A stretch of 27,899 nucleotides of DNA. It comes from Clostridium sp. AM49-4BH (GTDB taxonomy: Bacteria; Bacillota; Clostridia; Lachnospirales; Lachnospiraceae). The position numbers were made by a program, and so were the translations under genes. The notes under the pieces are model-generated. The model saw only the letters and a program-made list of their open reading frames with translations. It was not told the origin of the DNA and ran no database searches. Positions 15,551-24,547 of the stretch are shown in pieces. The stretch is taken from NCBI RefSeq assembly GCF_003478335.1, contig NZ_QUFB01000039.1:1-27899 (forward strand), given 5' to 3'. How positions within the stretch are numbered: the stretch's first letter is position 1; each line of letters begins with the position of its first letter.

Positions 15551-16077
15551 AAGAAGTTATTCATGAAATGTATAGTAAGGAACAAATTGATCAGATGGTA
15601 ACGGAGATCGCAACACGCATCAATAAGGATTATGAGGGAAAGCAGATCCATATGATCTGTATTTTGCGTGGCAGTGTCTTTTTTTGCGCAGATCTTGCTA
15701 AGAAAATTACCGTGCCGGTTTCTATGGATTTTATGGCAGCATCCAGCTATGGAAATGAGGTCAAAAGTTCCGGACAATTGATGATCACGAAAGACCTTGA
15801 CGATGATATTGATGGTCGTCACTGCCTGATCGTGGAAGATATTATCGATTCAGGAAACACACTATCTAAAATTTGTGGACTGCTTGCAGCACGCAATCCT
15901 GCCAGCCTGAAGATTGCCACATTGTTGGATAAACCGGATCGTAGAGAAGTAGATGTAGAGGTAGATTACACTGGTTTTGTCGTTCCAGACAAATTCATCG
16001 TAGGCTATGGACTCGATTATGCACAGAAATATCGTAATCTTCCTTATCTGGGTGAGGTGGAATTTGTAGACGAATAA
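15547..16077 (+). CDS. hpt: Hypoxanthine phosphoribosyltransferase
   Basis: A 176-residue purine salvage enzyme that joins PRPP to hypoxanthine or guanine to make IMP or GMP. The PRPP loop VEDIIDSGNT is at 96-105, the RG diphosphate-binding turn at 41-42, and the KPDRREVDVEVDYTGFVVPD segment binds the base. Length is normal. AAAGGTGG at 15533-15540 serves the ATG. The tilS-hpt-ftsH order is the classic Firmicute arrangement. Confidence 0.98.
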   Translation: MKEVIHEMYSKEQIDQMVTEIATRINKDYEGKQIHMICILRGSVFFCADLAKKITVPVSMDFMAASSYGNEVKSSGQLMITKDLDDDIDGRHCLIVEDIIDSGNTLSKICGLLAARNPASLKIATLLDKPDRREVDVEVDYTGFVVPDKFIVGYGLDYAQKYRNLPYLGEVEFVDE

Positions 16078-16089
16078 AAGGAGATGTTC

Positions 16090-17955
16090 ATGAACAGACA
16101 GATGAGATCAGGTGGAGCTGGTTTTTATGTGCTCGTACTCGCGATCATTGGAATTGCGATGTATATTTCGAGTATTATGACTAGCAGCACCGGCGGTCAG
16201 TATAATGTGGAAGACTTCAAGCAGGATGTGAAAGCGGGTAAGGTCACTTCCGTGGAGATCACGCCGAATGAGGAAACACCGACAGGTGTTGTGCGTGCAA
16301 ATTATGAGAACAAGCGAAGCAAACATTTTAATTGTACTGACATAAAAGATGTAGAAGAGATTATAAAAACAGACAGCAAACTTGCACAAAATTATGTTAT
16401 CAACGACGTGGATAAACCGTCTTGGATCATTACCGTATTGCTGCCGTGTGGATTTGGATTAGTAGCGTTGTTTTTGCTGTTTACCTTTTTGTCCGCACAG
16501 ACAGGTGGAGGAGCCGGAGCAAGTGGCTCGAAGATGATGGATTTCGGTAAGAGCCGGGCAACCAGGATCGATCCGGATTCTCCAAATGCAAAGAAGTTTA
16601 TTGATGTTGCCGGCCTTAAAGAAGAGAAAGAGGAATTAGAAGAGATTGTAGATTTCTTGGATAAACCGGCAAAATATACCGATGTAGGAGCAAGAATCCC
16701 AAAAGGAATCCTGATGGTAGGCCCTCCGGGAACCGGTAAAACGCTGCTTGCCAAAGCAGTGGCAGGAGAGGCAGGAGTACCATTCTTTAGTTTGTCGGGT
16801 TCTGATTTTGTGGAAATGTTTGTTGGTGTCGGCGCGTCCCGTGTGCGTGACTTATTTGCAGAAGCGAAGAAGAATGCACCGTGTATCATCTTTATTGATG
16901 AGATTGATGCTGTAGCCCGCAAGCGTGGTTCCGGCTTAGGCGGTGGACACGATGAGCGTGAGCAGACCTTGAACCAGATGTTGGTTGAGATGGATGGTTT
17001 TGGCGTCAATGAGGGGATCATTGTAATGGCGGCAACGAACCGTGTGGATATTTTGGATCCTGCGATTTTGCGACCGGGACGTTTTGACCGTCAGGTAACG
17101 GTTGGCAGACCGGATGTGCGTGGGCGTGAGGAAATATTACGTGTACATGCGCGTGGCAAGACACTTGGCGACGATGTTGATCTGAGCAAGATCGCACACA
17201 CGACGATCGGCTTTACCGGAGCAGATCTGGAGAACTTGTTAAACGAGGCTGCGATCGCCTGTGCCAAAGATGGACGCAGTTTCATTTCGCAGGAAGATGT
17301 AGATAAATCCTTTATCAAGCTTGGTATTGGTAAAGAGAAGAAGAGCCGTATCGTATCCGAACACGATCGTAAGATCACAGCATACCATGAGGCGGGGCAT
17401 GCAATCCTGTTCCATGTATTGCCGGATGTGGGACCGGTTCACATTGTATCGATCATCCCAACAGGAAGTGGTGCCGGCGGTTATACAATGCCGATTTCCG
17501 AGAAGGACGATATGTATTTGACCAAGGGCAAGATGCTGCAGGATATTACGGTCAGTCTCGGTGGCCGGATCGCAGAGTCACTTGTGTTGGATGACATTAC
17601 GACGGGAGCTTCACAGGATATTAAGCAGGCAACCGAGCAGGCTAAGGCAATGGTTACCAAATACGGATTTACGAAAAATGTCGGCATGATCAATTATGCG
17701 GGCGAGGACGAAGTATTTGTTGGCCGAGAGATTGGTCAGTCGAGCCGCGGATATAGCGAGGATGTTGCGAAGAAGATTGACGAGGAAGTGAAGTCGATCA
17801 TTGATAGCTGCTATGAGCGTGCAGAGGAAATCCTCAAAGAAAATATGGAAGTTTTGCATAAATGTGCCGCTCTGTTGCTTGAAAAAGAACGCATTGATCG
17901 TGAAGAATTTGAAAAATTATTTGCGGGCGAAGAGCAGACAGTACCGGAGAATTGA
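16090..17955 (+). CDS. ftsH: ATP-dependent zinc metalloprotease FtsH
   Basis: A 621-residue membrane AAA+ protease that degrades short-lived and misassembled membrane proteins. Two membrane helices (about 11-30 and 113-134) frame the extracytoplasmic domain. The AAA module has Walker A GPPGTGKT at 211-218, Walker [10 protein letters not shown] at 266-274 and the second region of homology around ATNR...RPGRFDR. The zinc site HEAGH is at 433-437. AGGAG at 16079-16083 is 6 bp from ATG 16090 but touches the ATG at 16084, so 16090 is preferred. Residues 138-147 form a Gly-rich link. Confidence 0.98.
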   Translation: MNRQMRSGGAGFYVLVLAIIGIAMYISSIMTSSTGGQYNVEDFKQDVKAGKVTSVEITPNEETPTGVVRANYENKRSKHFNCTDIKDVEEIIKTDSKLAQNYVINDVDKPSWIITVLLPCGFGLVALFLLFTFLSAQTGGGAGASGSKMMDFGKSRATRIDPDSPNAKKFIDVAGLKEEKEELEEIVDFLDKPAKYTDVGARIPKGILMVGPPGTGKTLLAKAVAGEAGVPFFSLSGSDFVEMFVGVGASRVRDLFAEAKKNAPCIIFIDEIDAVARKRGSGLGGGHDEREQTLNQMLVEMDGFGVNEGIIVMAATNRVDILDPAILRPGRFDRQVTVGRPDVRGREEILRVHARGKTLGDDVDLSKIAHTTIGFTGADLENLLNEAAIACAKDGRSFISQEDVDKSFIKLGIGKEKKSRIVSEHDRKITAYHEAGHAILFHVLPDVGPVHIVSIIPTGSGAGGYTMPISEKDDMYLTKGKMLQDITVSLGGRIAESLVLDDITTGASQDIKQATEQAKAMVTKYGFTKNVGMINYAGEDEVFVGREIGQSSRGYSEDVAKKIDEEVKSIIDSCYERAEEILKENMEVLHKCAALLLEKERIDREEFEKLFAGEEQTVPEN

Positions 17956-17969
17956 TGAAAAGTTACAAA

Positions 17970-18016
17970 AACAGGTTGGTTTCCCCATAGATTTTGGGGA
18001 AATTGACCTGTTTTTT
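17970..18016 (+). terminator. Terminator of the spoIIE-ftsH run
   Basis: AACAGGT (17970-17976) pairs with ACCTGTT (18006-18012) and TTTCCCC (17980-17986) with GGGGAAA (17996-18002) across a 3x3 internal loop; six T follow. It lies 15 bp after the ftsH stop. Confidence 0.92.
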
Positions 18017-18090
18017 ATTGCTTGCTCTCAAAATGCACAAAAACTTTTTCAAATTTCTGTCAAGTTTGTGCACACTTAACTGCGATCCAC

Positions 18091-18201
18091 TGCTATACTA
18101 ACCATCGTAAACCCCAATACATTATATAGTTTTTGCTACACCCCATAAGTAACAAAAATACCTTCTCCAAAAAGGATAGTCGTGCGTTGACTGTCCTTTT
18201 T
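18091..18201 (+). ncRNA. Candidate ~95-nt small RNA
   Basis: An extended -10 element (TG at 18091-18092, TATACT at 18094-18099) is followed about 70 bp later by a terminator: 18169-18181 pairs with 18189-18201 with one mismatch and ends in five T. Start to terminator would give about 95 nt with no ORF or ribosome site. The unpaired part has C-rich stretches (accccaa, acacccca, ccttctcc), as seen in Gram-positive sRNAs that pair with ribosome sites. It could instead be the leader of cysS; no T-box GGTGG motif is seen. Confidence 0.4.
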
Positions 18202-18208
18202 ATTTGTA

Positions 18209-18237
18209 TTGCAATATCGAGTATTATCTTGTAAAGT
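18209..18237 (+). promoter_or_regulatory. Possible promoter for cysS
   Basis: TTGCAA (18209-18214), a 17-bp spacer and TAAAGT (18232-18237), about 40 bp before the cysS start. The -10 is weak. Confidence 0.4.
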
Positions 18238-18277
18238 ATAGATGGCATGGAATTAAGAAGAGCAGGAGGGACAGAAC

Positions 18278-19687
18278 ATGCGACCAGTAAATTTATACAA
18301 TACATTAACTAAAAAAATTGATGAATTTCATCCGAACGTTCCGGGTAAAATAAACATGTATACATGCGGACCAACCGTGTATCATTTTGCGCACATTGGA
18401 AATCTTCGCAGTTATATTATGGAAGATGTTTTGGAAAAGTATCTGCGTTATGCCGGATATGATGTAAAGCGTGTTATGAATATTACCGATGTCGGTCATT
18501 TGACAAGTGATGCAGACAGCGGGGAAGATAAGATGTTAAAAGGTGCTAAGCGCGAGCACAAAACAGTGATGGAGATTGCTGAGTTTTACCGCAAGGCATT
18601 CTTTGAGGACTGCGCTAAGTTAAATATCAAGACTCCGGACGTCGTTGAGCCGGCAACAAACTGTATTCCGGAGTTTATTCATATGATCGAGAAGCTGCTT
18701 GACGATGGTTATGCTTATGTAGCAGGCGGCAATGTATATTTTGACACATCGAAGCTGAAAGAATATTATGTCTTATCCAATCAGAAAGAGGAAGAGCTGA
18801 TGGTTGGTGCCAGAGATGATGTGGAAGAGGATGAAAACAAACGAAGCAAAACAGATTTCGTATTGTGGTTCACCAAGTCAAAATTTGACGATCAGGAGTT
18901 GAAATGGGACAGCCCTTGGGGAGTCGGTTATCCGGGCTGGCATATTGAGTGTTCCTGCATCAGCATGAAGCATTTGGGTGAATATTTGGATATCCATTGT
19001 GGCGGCGTTGATAATATTTTTCCGCATCATACAAATGAAATTGCGCAGAGTGAAGCTTATACCGGGCATAAATGGTGTAACTACTGGTTTCATGTACAGC
19101 ACCTGAACGACAAGCGCGGTAAGATGAGTAAATCGGCAGGTGGCTTTTTGACCGTGTCATCTCTGGAAGAGCAAGGTTACAACCCGCTGGTTTACCGCAT
19201 GTTCTGTCTACAGTCACATTATCGCAAACCGCTGGTATTTAGTTACGAAGTATTGGATAATGTGAAAATCGCATACGAAAAGTTACAAAAACGGATCGCG
19301 GCTTTGTCCAAAGAAGGTGAAGTGGATCAGGACGTTTTTGCAGCATATCAGGATAAATTTGCAGAAGCCATGGGAAGCGATATTAATACTTCTCAGGCAC
19401 TTACCGTATTGTATGATGTACTCAAGGCAGATACCAATGATGCAACCAAACGTGCGCTGATCGAGGATTTTGATCAGGTATTGTCTTTGGGACTGCTTGC
19501 GGAAGAAGAGGGAGAGACTGGCGCAGATCCGGAGCTTGTTGCTTGGATCGAGGAAAAGATCGCAGAGCGTAAAGCAGCTAAGAAGGAAAAAGATTTTGCG
19601 AAAGCAGATGCAATCCGTCAGGAGCTTTTGGACAAGGGAATCGAAGTAAAGGACACAAGGGAAGGAACCGTTTGGACATGTCTATAA
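18278..19687 (+). CDS. cysS: Cysteinyl-tRNA synthetase
   Basis: A 469-residue class I aminoacyl-tRNA synthetase of normal length. It has the zinc/cysteine-site C30 in YTCGPTVY, the HIGH-box variant HIGN at 39-42, WHIECSCISMKHLG with further zinc ligands, GGVDNIFPHHTNEIAQSEA, and KMSKS at 282-286. It charges tRNA-Cys using ATP. AGGAGGG at 18264-18270 fixes the start. Its last codons overlap the start of the zinc lipoprotein gene, so translation may be coupled although the roles are unrelated. Confidence 0.98.
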   Translation: MRPVNLYNTLTKKIDEFHPNVPGKINMYTCGPTVYHFAHIGNLRSYIMEDVLEKYLRYAGYDVKRVMNITDVGHLTSDADSGEDKMLKGAKREHKTVMEIAEFYRKAFFEDCAKLNIKTPDVVEPATNCIPEFIHMIEKLLDDGYAYVAGGNVYFDTSKLKEYYVLSNQKEEELMVGARDDVEEDENKRSKTDFVLWFTKSKFDDQELKWDSPWGVGYPGWHIECSCISMKHLGEYLDIHCGGVDNIFPHHTNEIAQSEAYTGHKWCNYWFHVQHLNDKRGKMSKSAGGFLTVSSLEEQGYNPLVYRMFCLQSHYRKPLVFSYEVLDNVKIAYEKLQKRIAALSKEGEVDQDVFAAYQDKFAEAMGSDINTSQALTVLYDVLKADTNDATKRALIEDFDQVLSLGLLAEEEGETGADPELVAWIEEKIAERKAAKKEKDFAKADAIRQELLDKGIEVKDTREGTVWTCL

Positions 19688-20658
19688 CTAAAAAATGGCT
19701 TGCCTTTTGCCTGGCGGTCTGCATGATCATGCCACTTGTGGCGGGGTGTGGTGAGATCGCAACGAAAAAGGAAGATGGGAAACTGCACATTGTCACTACG
19801 GTATTTCCGTATTATGATTTTGCAAAGCAGATTGGTGGCGACCGTGTGTCGGTAGATCTGATCGTTCCTGCCGGAATGGATACACACTCATTTGAACCGA
19901 CTGCCAAAGATATGGTGACGATCGGTGAAGCGGATGTATTTATCTACAATGGTGGAACAATGGAAAGCTGGGTGCCAAAGGTATTAGAAGCGGCAGAAGG
20001 CAAAAATATAACAACGCTGCGAATGATGGATCATGTCAAGGTTGTTGACGAGGAAATAGTGGAAGGCATGCAGGAAGAAGAACATGAGCATGAGCATGCA
20101 GATGGTGATCACGACGATGCGGAGGAGACGGAGCAGGATGAGCATATATGGACTGCACCGCTTAACTGTGTCAAGCTTGTCGATGAGATCGCAGCTGCTT
20201 TTGCAAAGGCAGATCCGGATCATTCACAGGAATACCTGAACCGCGCAGAGCAATATACTGCACAGTTAAAGGATTTGGACATGCAGATCCGTCAGATCGT
20301 CGCAGGAGCAAAACACAAAGAGATGGTCTTTGGAGACCGCTTTCCGCTGCGATATTTTACAGACGCCTATGGACTGACATACCGTGCCGCATTCCCGGGA
20401 TGCAGCAGCGATATGGAGCCAAGTGCGGATACGATCGCTTATTTGATCGATCGTATCAAACAGCAGCATATTTCGGTTGTGCTGCAGGTAGAGATGAGCA
20501 GTTCCAAAGTTGCTGATACGATCGCGGAGGCGACCGGGGCAAAAGTGGAAACCTATCAGTCTTGTCATACCGTATCCAAGAAACAATTTGATGCGGGAGT
20601 AACGTATTTGTCATTAATGCAGGAGAATCTGCAAGTATTAAAAGACTGCCTCAATTAA
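19678..20658 (+). CDS. Metal (probably zinc) ABC transporter binding lipoprotein
   Basis: A 326-residue lipoprotein of the cluster A-I metal-binding family (ZnuA/AdcA type). The signal peptide ends in the lipobox LVAGC with acylated C24. H70 (DTHSFEP) and H156 (DEHIW) are predicted metal ligands, and the acidic/His-rich loop at 133-156 (EEEHEHEHADGDHDD) marks zinc rather than manganese carriers. It captures metal outside the cell for an ABC permease. No permease or ATPase gene is adjacent; a terminator begins in its last codons, so its partners are elsewhere. ATG 19678 is chosen over TTG 19672; AGGGAAGGAA lies at 19658-19667. It overlaps cysS by 10 bp. Confidence 0.92.
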   Translation: MSITKKWLAFCLAVCMIMPLVAGCGEIATKKEDGKLHIVTTVFPYYDFAKQIGGDRVSVDLIVPAGMDTHSFEPTAKDMVTIGEADVFIYNGGTMESWVPKVLEAAEGKNITTLRMMDHVKVVDEEIVEGMQEEEHEHEHADGDHDDAEETEQDEHIWTAPLNCVKLVDEIAAAFAKADPDHSQEYLNRAEQYTAQLKDLDMQIRQIVAGAKHKEMVFGDRFPLRYFTDAYGLTYRAAFPGCSSDMEPSADTIAYLIDRIKQQHISVVLQVEMSSSKVADTIAEATGAKVETYQSCHTVSKKQFDAGVTYLSLMQENLQVLKDCLN

Positions 20659-20670
20659 GGCAGTCTTTTT
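20641..20670 (+). terminator. Terminator overlapping the zinc lipoprotein stop
   Basis: AAAGACTGCCT (20641-20651) pairs perfectly with AGGCAGTCTTT (20658-20668) around CAATTA, and more T follow. The stop codon (20656-20658) falls between loop and stem. Confidence 0.93.
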
Positions 20671-20790
20671 GCATTGCAAATTTTGAAATGGGTGGCGGTT
20701 TTTGGAAAGAACATGGTAATATGATTGTGTAACCGGATAGAACATAGCTATTTGCGTATTACAAGATGAATGGCAGACTTAGGGGGAATC

Positions 20791-21372
20791 ATGGAACAGA
20801 TACAGGAGGAAACGATCCTTGCGCTGTTAATAGACAAACCGGCAGAGGGAATTCGTATACTGACCGCACAATATGGTGGTTTGGTGTATTCGATCACGTG
20901 GCGCCGTTTGCAGGGATGTCTTCGTAAAGAGGATATTGAAGAATGTGTCAGTGATATTTTTTTTGAATTATATCGCTGCAGAGACAAGATCGATCTGTCG
21001 AAAGGTTCGCTAAAGACTTTTTTGTTGACGATCGCCGAGAGGCAGGCAATTAAGTATTACGAGCGCAAGACAGACAAATTTGATAAAATTTCGCTGCAAG
21101 AACAGTTGGAAAAAGGGGAAGAACCCTTGTCGGATCACAATGTGGAACAGCAAACGATACAGAAAGAGGAGAGCCGCCTTTTGATCGAGGCGATAAAGGG
21201 CTTGGGGGAGCCGACGGCGAGCATTGTGATCCAGAAGTATTATTATGGAATGACAGCAAAAGAAATCGGGCAGCGGGCAGGATTATCCAAAAATGCAGTA
21301 GAGAAACGATTGAAACGTGGATTAGAAAAGTTAAAGACGGTGCTGCAGAGTGAACATGATCAGTTGACATAG
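20791..21372 (+). CDS. Sigma-70 family (ECF-like) RNA polymerase sigma factor
   Basis: A 193-residue sigma factor with only regions 2 and 4, as in ECF-like factors. Region 2 (about 22-95) includes IEECVSDIFFELYRCRDKID and the DNA-strand-opening stretch GSLKTFLLTIAERQAIKYYER. Region 4 (about 130-185) is a helix-turn-helix with GMTAKEIGQRAGLSKNAVEKRLKRG. The start at 20791 has AGGGGGAA just upstream (20780-20787); the ATG at 20770 would overlap this site. A membrane protein gene follows at 39 bp, the normal place for an anti-sigma factor. No well-matched promoter is visible. Confidence 0.88.
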   Translation: MEQIQEETILALLIDKPAEGIRILTAQYGGLVYSITWRRLQGCLRKEDIEECVSDIFFELYRCRDKIDLSKGSLKTFLLTIAERQAIKYYERKTDKFDKISLQEQLEKGEEPLSDHNVEQQTIQKEESRLLIEAIKGLGEPTASIVIQKYYYGMTAKEIGQRAGLSKNAVEKRLKRGLEKLKTVLQSEHDQLT

Positions 21373-21411
21373 CAACAACTGCAGATGGACATAAGAATGG
21401 AGGAGATCATT

Positions 21412-22254
21412 ATGAAGATTCATACAAAGCGTAGAAAAGCTAACAACAATGAGCCATGGATCGGAGAATTACTGGATGAAGTAAGTGAGGATAAATTGTT
21501 GGAAATGAGTGCGATCCCGACGGATATTCCGTTACCGCTTCCAAATCAGGAAAAGTTAGCCCGAACGGTTATCGATAAAGCAGATGTTTTTGATGAGCAA
21601 GAGAGAGAACGCCGCAAACAATATGAAAAGGCATACTGCCGCAAACAGTTCTTGCGGGCAACACTGATCGTCGGCGTTATCGTGTGCGCATTTATTGCGT
21701 TGTATTTGGGTGGCGTATTCGACAATGTTTTGCTGGATCACTACAATTATCGGTTAGAATCGATGGTCGTGCAAAATTGTGAGAGTGAGGAGCAGGGTGC
21801 ACAGGTTGATGTCGATAAGTTGATCCAAGCAGGATTTTTTGGCGATGCGGGAGTGACTGGAAAACAAACGAAAGACCTGGCGGATGAGGACAAATTAGAG
21901 AACACAGCGTATAAAGTCGCAGAAGATTATTGCAAACGCATGAGCAATGACTATGCCATTGATGACTGCAAGGTAGTCAGATTATTTGACTACAAGGATA
22001 CATCGGATCCTGCCGTGACGAAAGAGGGAGGCAGTGTGAAAATGTGCGAAATTGTAGCAACTTTTATGAAAATAGACAGAACCGGCAAATTGGCTGAGCA
22101 GGCAAGCCAGCCATTAACGCCATTGAAATATGGGAAGTCGAATCCGTGGTCATTATCGGATTATTTGACGAAAGATCTCGAACAGGTGATACCAAGTGAC
22201 CGATTGACGAAAAAGCAAGCAAGTGTCGTCTTTTTGATCGCCCTTGACGATTAG
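21412..22254 (+). CDS. Single-pass membrane protein, putative anti-sigma factor
   Basis: A 280-residue protein with a charged cytoplasmic part (1-80; ERERRKQYEKAYCRKQ before the membrane), one membrane helix (about 82-101) and an extracytoplasmic domain of about 175 residues. This layout, and the position right after a sigma gene, fit an anti-sigma factor that holds the sigma factor until an outside signal arrives. No zinc-binding HxxxCxxC motif is present, so it is not a ZAS-type anti-sigma, and I do not recognise its family. GGAGGAG at 21399-21405 selects the ATG at 21412 over earlier in-frame ATGs at 21385 and 21397. Confidence 0.75.
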   Translation: MKIHTKRRKANNNEPWIGELLDEVSEDKLLEMSAIPTDIPLPLPNQEKLARTVIDKADVFDEQERERRKQYEKAYCRKQFLRATLIVGVIVCAFIALYLGGVFDNVLLDHYNYRLESMVVQNCESEEQGAQVDVDKLIQAGFFGDAGVTGKQTKDLADEDKLENTAYKVAEDYCKRMSNDYAIDDCKVVRLFDYKDTSDPAVTKEGGSVKMCEIVATFMKIDRTGKLAEQASQPLTPLKYGKSNPWSLSDYLTKDLEQVIPSDRLTKKQASVVFLIALDD

Positions 22255-22284
22255 CCGGCCGAAAGGTTGGGCGGATTCTTCATC

Positions 22285-22339
22285 TTGACAGAATGTGGGA
22301 AACATGACAAAATATATATTTAACATGTTTCAACATGTT
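22285..22339 (+). promoter_or_regulatory. Operator-like tandem palindromes upstream of the L,D-transpeptidase
   Basis: AACATGTT, itself a palindrome, occurs twice (22322-22329 and 22332-22339) with 10-bp periodicity, one DNA turn. A TTGACA lies at 22285-22290 with AT-rich sequence (22309-22321) after it, but no -10 at 16-18 bp. The repeats look like a binding site for a dimeric regulator. Confidence 0.45.
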
Positions 22340-22404
22340 GCGAGTAAAATGTCAGCGGCATAGTTGACGTTTGGATCGTGCAAAGCAAGAATGGAGGATT
22401 GACA

Positions 22405-24462
22405 ATGAGGGTAAAGAAAAGCAGCAATTGGAAGTACGTGGTAATGATGATGCTTGCTATGGTGTTATCGTGTAGTGCTATGACAGCAGTAACACAGGCA
22501 GCAACCACACACACAGCAAGTGCTACAACAGACAGAAAAGACGGGGTATGTACGTATACGGTAAAGGGTCTTGATCCATCCAGAGAATCTGAATTTACGA
22601 TGGAATTAAGAAGATCAGACAATAAACAGACGATGATCAAGAAGCAGATTAGGATCAGCGAGGATAATTGCGTGAATGGAACCTATGAAGGAAATATCAC
22701 ACTCGCAGATGCAAAATACATTTGCACCAGCTATTCTGTTCATATTTTGGTAGGAACAGAAGATATTAAAGCAGGTGTATGTGATTTTTCCATTCATCGC
22801 AGCAGAATGCGTATGCTGATCACCGGCAAGTCAACAGACAGTGCAAGAACTTTTCAGCTTGTGTCAACAGAGCCGGAAGGCGGTGTACTCGCACCCGGCA
22901 GTGGCAACAAAGTGAAAGTGTATGCTTGGCAGAAAAATAAATCCGAAAGCACGGCGAAGGAAATCGGTGGAGCTAAGAATTTAGCCGGCTCTTCCCTGAA
23001 GTGGACGGAGAAGATTTCTAAGGCAGGCAGTGCTTATGGAACGTGGTGTGCCAAGATCGTGCTGGAAAATGAAAATTGGTCGCAGGGCATTACGGTAGCA
23101 CAGTCTGAATACAAGGTAGAACCGTTGTCAGGTACATTGACAGTGCAAAAGGGTGCTTCTTTGGAGAAGAAAAAATCTTTTAAGATCGTTTTGAGTGGTT
23201 TTCAAAGCGTATCGGATGTGAAACAGATTTCTTTCCCAATTTATAATAGCGCTGGAAAGAAAGTATATACAGCTAAGGCAAGCAAATCCGGCAAGAAATA
23301 TGTTGCCACGGTTAAATTAAAGAAGTTAAAAAATAAACTGGGTCTCTATACAGTAAAAGCAGTTTACAAAAATACAGGCAATGTGTCCAGGATGCTGACT
23401 TGTACTGCATTGGCAGACGAACGTGCCAAGGGTGGTAAATTCAAGATCAAAGTTCGCAAGGATGCATCTTCAAAATTTACATTATCCGGAGCATATTTGC
23501 CGGGTAATATTAAGAAAGTGACATTTGTAGTATACAAAAATGGCAAGAAGAAACAGGACACCTACAAGGCAGTTCTTGCTTCTAAGAAATACAGTGCGGT
23601 AGTCAAGAGCAAGAGCACTGGAAAATATGTTGCCTATGCCTATGGCTATACTGCTTGGGGCAAAAAAATACTGTTAAACAAGAAGTCCTATAGCATTGGC
23701 AAGAAACATATGGGAAAACAGGGATGGCGTTATGAAAAATATAACGGAAAGACGTATAAATTTTACTATATTAACAATGAACGCCAGACAAATCTGACCA
23801 AGATCTTGAAACTGAAAAAAGGAAGCGGTCGTTATACGATCGAATTAAATCGTGCGGCTGGAGTTGTGACGGTATATATGTACGATACCAAAACGAAATC
23901 TTATGATATTCCTGTGCAGGCATTTTCGGTATCCGTTGGTAGAGATGTCTCAACGAATGCAGGACCGGGAGCACTGGCGTTACATTCTTCGTATACACCG
24001 TTAGGAAACTTTAGCGTGTGCAGTAATGGGCAGGCGGTGCGTTACACCTTAAAGCCGATGCATGAGCCGGACGGAAGTACTGTATATGCAAGATGGGCAG
24101 TACACATTGTTGGAAATGTTTATTTTCATGCAATCGCAGTGGGAGGACAGTCCCATTATTCCTTAAATCCAAACACATACAACCGCCTTGGATCACCGGC
24201 GTCTGCAGGATGTATCCGTATGACAGTTGCCGATGCAAAATGGCTGTATGACTATGTGCCGACCGGAACACCGATCAAGATCAAGCAGGGGAACAGCAAG
24301 AAGCCTGGACCGCTTGGTAAGCCGGCAACGATCAAAGTGACAGGAAGTATTCACTATGATCCAACCGACCCGGAAGTGCCAAATTCCCGCAAAAAAGCGG
24401 ATTACAAGGCAAATAGGATCAGCGGTTATATGACAAAGAGCGGCAAAAAGGTAGGCTATTAA
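22405..24462 (+). CDS. Secreted L,D-transpeptidase with Bsp-like repeats
   Basis: A 685-residue exported protein. A signal peptide (1-32, ending VTQA) is followed by several beta-rich, lysine-rich segments (about 40-440), of which 240-430 resemble GBS Bsp-like repeats (KKVTFVVYKNGKKKQDTYKA and similar). The C-terminal YkuD domain (about 460-625) has H575 (YFHAIAV) and catalytic C603 in SAGCIRM. L,D-transpeptidases make 3-3 peptidoglycan cross-links or attach proteins to the wall and resist most beta-lactams. GGAGG at 22393-22397 selects ATG 22405. The gene lies downstream of the sigma/anti-sigma pair and may be one of its targets. Confidence 0.93.
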   Translation: MRVKKSSNWKYVVMMMLAMVLSCSAMTAVTQAATTHTASATTDRKDGVCTYTVKGLDPSRESEFTMELRRSDNKQTMIKKQIRISEDNCVNGTYEGNITLADAKYICTSYSVHILVGTEDIKAGVCDFSIHRSRMRMLITGKSTDSARTFQLVSTEPEGGVLAPGSGNKVKVYAWQKNKSESTAKEIGGAKNLAGSSLKWTEKISKAGSAYGTWCAKIVLENENWSQGITVAQSEYKVEPLSGTLTVQKGASLEKKKSFKIVLSGFQSVSDVKQISFPIYNSAGKKVYTAKASKSGKKYVATVKLKKLKNKLGLYTVKAVYKNTGNVSRMLTCTALADERAKGGKFKIKVRKDASSKFTLSGAYLPGNIKKVTFVVYKNGKKKQDTYKAVLASKKYSAVVKSKSTGKYVAYAYGYTAWGKKILLNKKSYSIGKKHMGKQGWRYEKYNGKTYKFYYINNERQTNLTKILKLKKGSGRYTIELNRAAGVVTVYMYDTKTKSYDIPVQAFSVSVGRDVSTNAGPGALALHSSYTPLGNFSVCSNGQAVRYTLKPMHEPDGSTVYARWAVHIVGNVYFHAIAVGGQSHYSLNPNTYNRLGSPASAGCIRMTVADAKWLYDYVPTGTPIKIKQGNSKKPGPLGKPATIKVTGSIHYDPTDPEVPNSRKKADYKANRISGYMTKSGKKVGY

Positions 24463-24484
24463 TGTGAGGGTGCAAGGACTTAGA

Positions 24485-24508
24485 ACAGATCACAGCTTAG
24501 TGATCTGT
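24485..24508. promoter_or_regulatory. 9-bp inverted repeat before sppA
   Basis: ACAGATCAC (24485-24493) and GTGATCTGT (24500-24508) are perfect inverted repeats around AGCTTA. No T tract follows, so this is a weak terminator for the L,D-transpeptidase gene or an operator before sppA. Confidence 0.4.
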
Positions 24509-24547
24509 GGCATCTTTGAAACATAGGATTCAGAAAGGAAACATACC

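Noticed and set aside
18106..18277. T-box riboswitch before cysS
   Set aside because: The terminator is present but no GGTGG T-box sequence or specifier stem was found.
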